Of a stretch of DNA of 7,654 nt, positions 7,174 through 7,654 are shown piece by piece. How positions within the stretch are numbered: position 1 is the stretch's first letter; every line of letters starts with the position of its first letter. Below the pieces are notes generated by a model. The model was not told the origin of the DNA, ran no database searches, and saw only the letters and a list, made by a program, of their open reading frames with translations. This DNA comes from Acidobacteriota bacterium (GTDB lineage: Bacteria; Acidobacteriota; Terriglobia; UBA7540): positions 1 to 7,654 of the forward strand of contig QHZK01000334.1 in NCBI GenBank assembly GCA_003224635.1. Direction: 5' to 3'. The position numbers and the translations under genes are program-made.

Positions 7174-7654
7174 TTACCGCTCGAGCTCGCCGCATAGGCG
7201 TTGCCGGGCATCGCGGACCAGCGGGTACACGTAGATATCTTTGATGGCTTGACCGTGGGCTTTGTGCTCTCGGTCCATTCGTCCGCGACCGGCGGTCTGC
7301 CCAACGTAGATCCAGTTGGCGGCCCGGTAACAAGTTCCTCGAAAGCGCTGCGCGTCCACCAGCGTTTCCAGCAGCAGTGGGCGATGCCCGTATCGAGTTT
7401 GCCAAGCGCGCGGCATCCGCCGGGCGCTCAGCGCCAGAATCTTGCTGGCCAGTCCCTGGACCCGCACCCAGGGCAGAATCAGGAACCGTCCGTTATTGAC
7501 GATCCCTTGCAAGTGGCGTTGTCGTTGCTCGTCGCTCCACCCGATCCAGGCGTCGCGGGGCTTCATCTTCCAGGCCGGCGAGGTCCACAGCAGGCAGGCC
7601 AGTTCCCGATCGCGATTCCGCACCCAGTAGCGCAAGTTCGCCCCGAACGGCACG
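7174..7654 (-). CDS. DruA-like DUF4338 protein, C-terminal part (5' end outside window)
   Basis: The last 159 codons and the TAA stop (7176-7174) of a gene that enters the window at 7654. Motifs in order: GANLRYWV near residue 4 of the visible part, SPAWKMKPRDAWIGWSDEQR at 25-44, NNGRFLILPWVRVQGLASK at 53-71, a RYGHRPLLLETLVD stretch at 87-100, RFRGTCYRAANW at 103-114 and GRGRMDR at 122-128. This is the conserved C-terminal half of the DUF4338 family, to which DruA of the Druantia anti-phage system belongs; its biochemical activity is not established to my knowledge. Many relatives are solitary and scattered like mobile genes. The GTG at 7653 is most likely internal, since GANLRYWV normally lies well inside the protein. 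No DruB-E-like gene follows downstream. Confidence 0.85.
   Translation of the reverse strand, partial: VPFGANLRYWVRNRDRELACLLWTSPAWKMKPRDAWIGWSDEQRQRHLQGIVNNGRFLILPWVRVQGLASKILALSARRMPRAWQTRYGHRPLLLETLVDAQRFRGTCYRAANWIYVGQTAGRGRMDREHKAHGQAIKDIYVYPLVRDARQRLCGELER

Noticed and set aside
6960..7244. Plus-strand 94-codon open frame at 6960-7244
   Set aside because: It overlaps the end of the DruA-like gene on the opposite strand and its product has no recognisable features and an arginine-rich composition typical of spurious frames.
7174..7653. GTG at 7653 as the true start of the DruA-like gene
   Set aside because: The following GANLRYWV motif normally lies well inside DUF4338 proteins and the frame is still open at the window edge, so the gene is cut by the window.
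7174..7654. A complete Druantia defence system
   Set aside because: Only a partial DruA-like protein is visible. No helicase or other partner gene is in the window.

Overview
The window looks like chromosomal DNA of a GC-rich environmental bacterium, most likely an acidobacterium (Acidobacteriota, Solibacter- or Koribacter-like). This is an inference from the protein style: a secreted S8 protease with a fervidolysin-type prodomain, IPT/TIG domains, long runs of FG-GAP/VCBS repeats, and roughly 100-residue Ig-like repeats of the 'DFxxSxSP...GxYxxxxTGTxGSLTHS' kind that are very common in that phylum. No marker gene is present to prove the assignment. All convincing genes lie on the minus strand.

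Region 1 (7654 to 7174): the C-terminal 159 codons of a DruA-like (DUF4338) protein. Its 5' part lies beyond the window. This is the family that names the Druantia anti-phage system, but here nothing resembling the other Druantia genes follows it, so it looks solitary or mobile-element-like.

Region 2 (7173 to 6547): about 630 bases with no convincing gene. The part nearest the protease is AT-rich. It holds a near-consensus promoter (TTGACA / TATAAT), two perfect 12-base direct repeats 42 bases apart just upstream of the -35 box, and a G-rich ribosome binding site before a GTG start.

Region 3 (6546 to 1, running off the window): one giant secreted protein gene interrupted by a single frame break near 5038-5040. 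The order is signal peptide, prodomain, S8 catalytic domain with intact Asp/His/Asn/Ser, a small Ig-like domain containing the frame break, a nidogen-like beta domain, two IPT/TIG domains, a Pro/Ala/Ser linker, fourteen FG-GAP/VCBS-type repeats (enough for two seven-bladed propellers), an Ig-like domain, and at least two and a half tandem Ig-like repeats. After the break the reading frame stays open for 1,683 codons to the window edge, and all the later domains are in that frame. The break is therefore either very recent or an error in the sequence. As written, the DNA yields a 550-residue protease with 47 out-of-frame C-terminal residues, and the whole adhesion-like tail is disconnected.

The most interesting points are the giant protease-propeller architecture that a simple ATG-to-stop search hides, the nature of the frame break, the paired repeats upstream of the promoter, and the orphan DruA-like gene.
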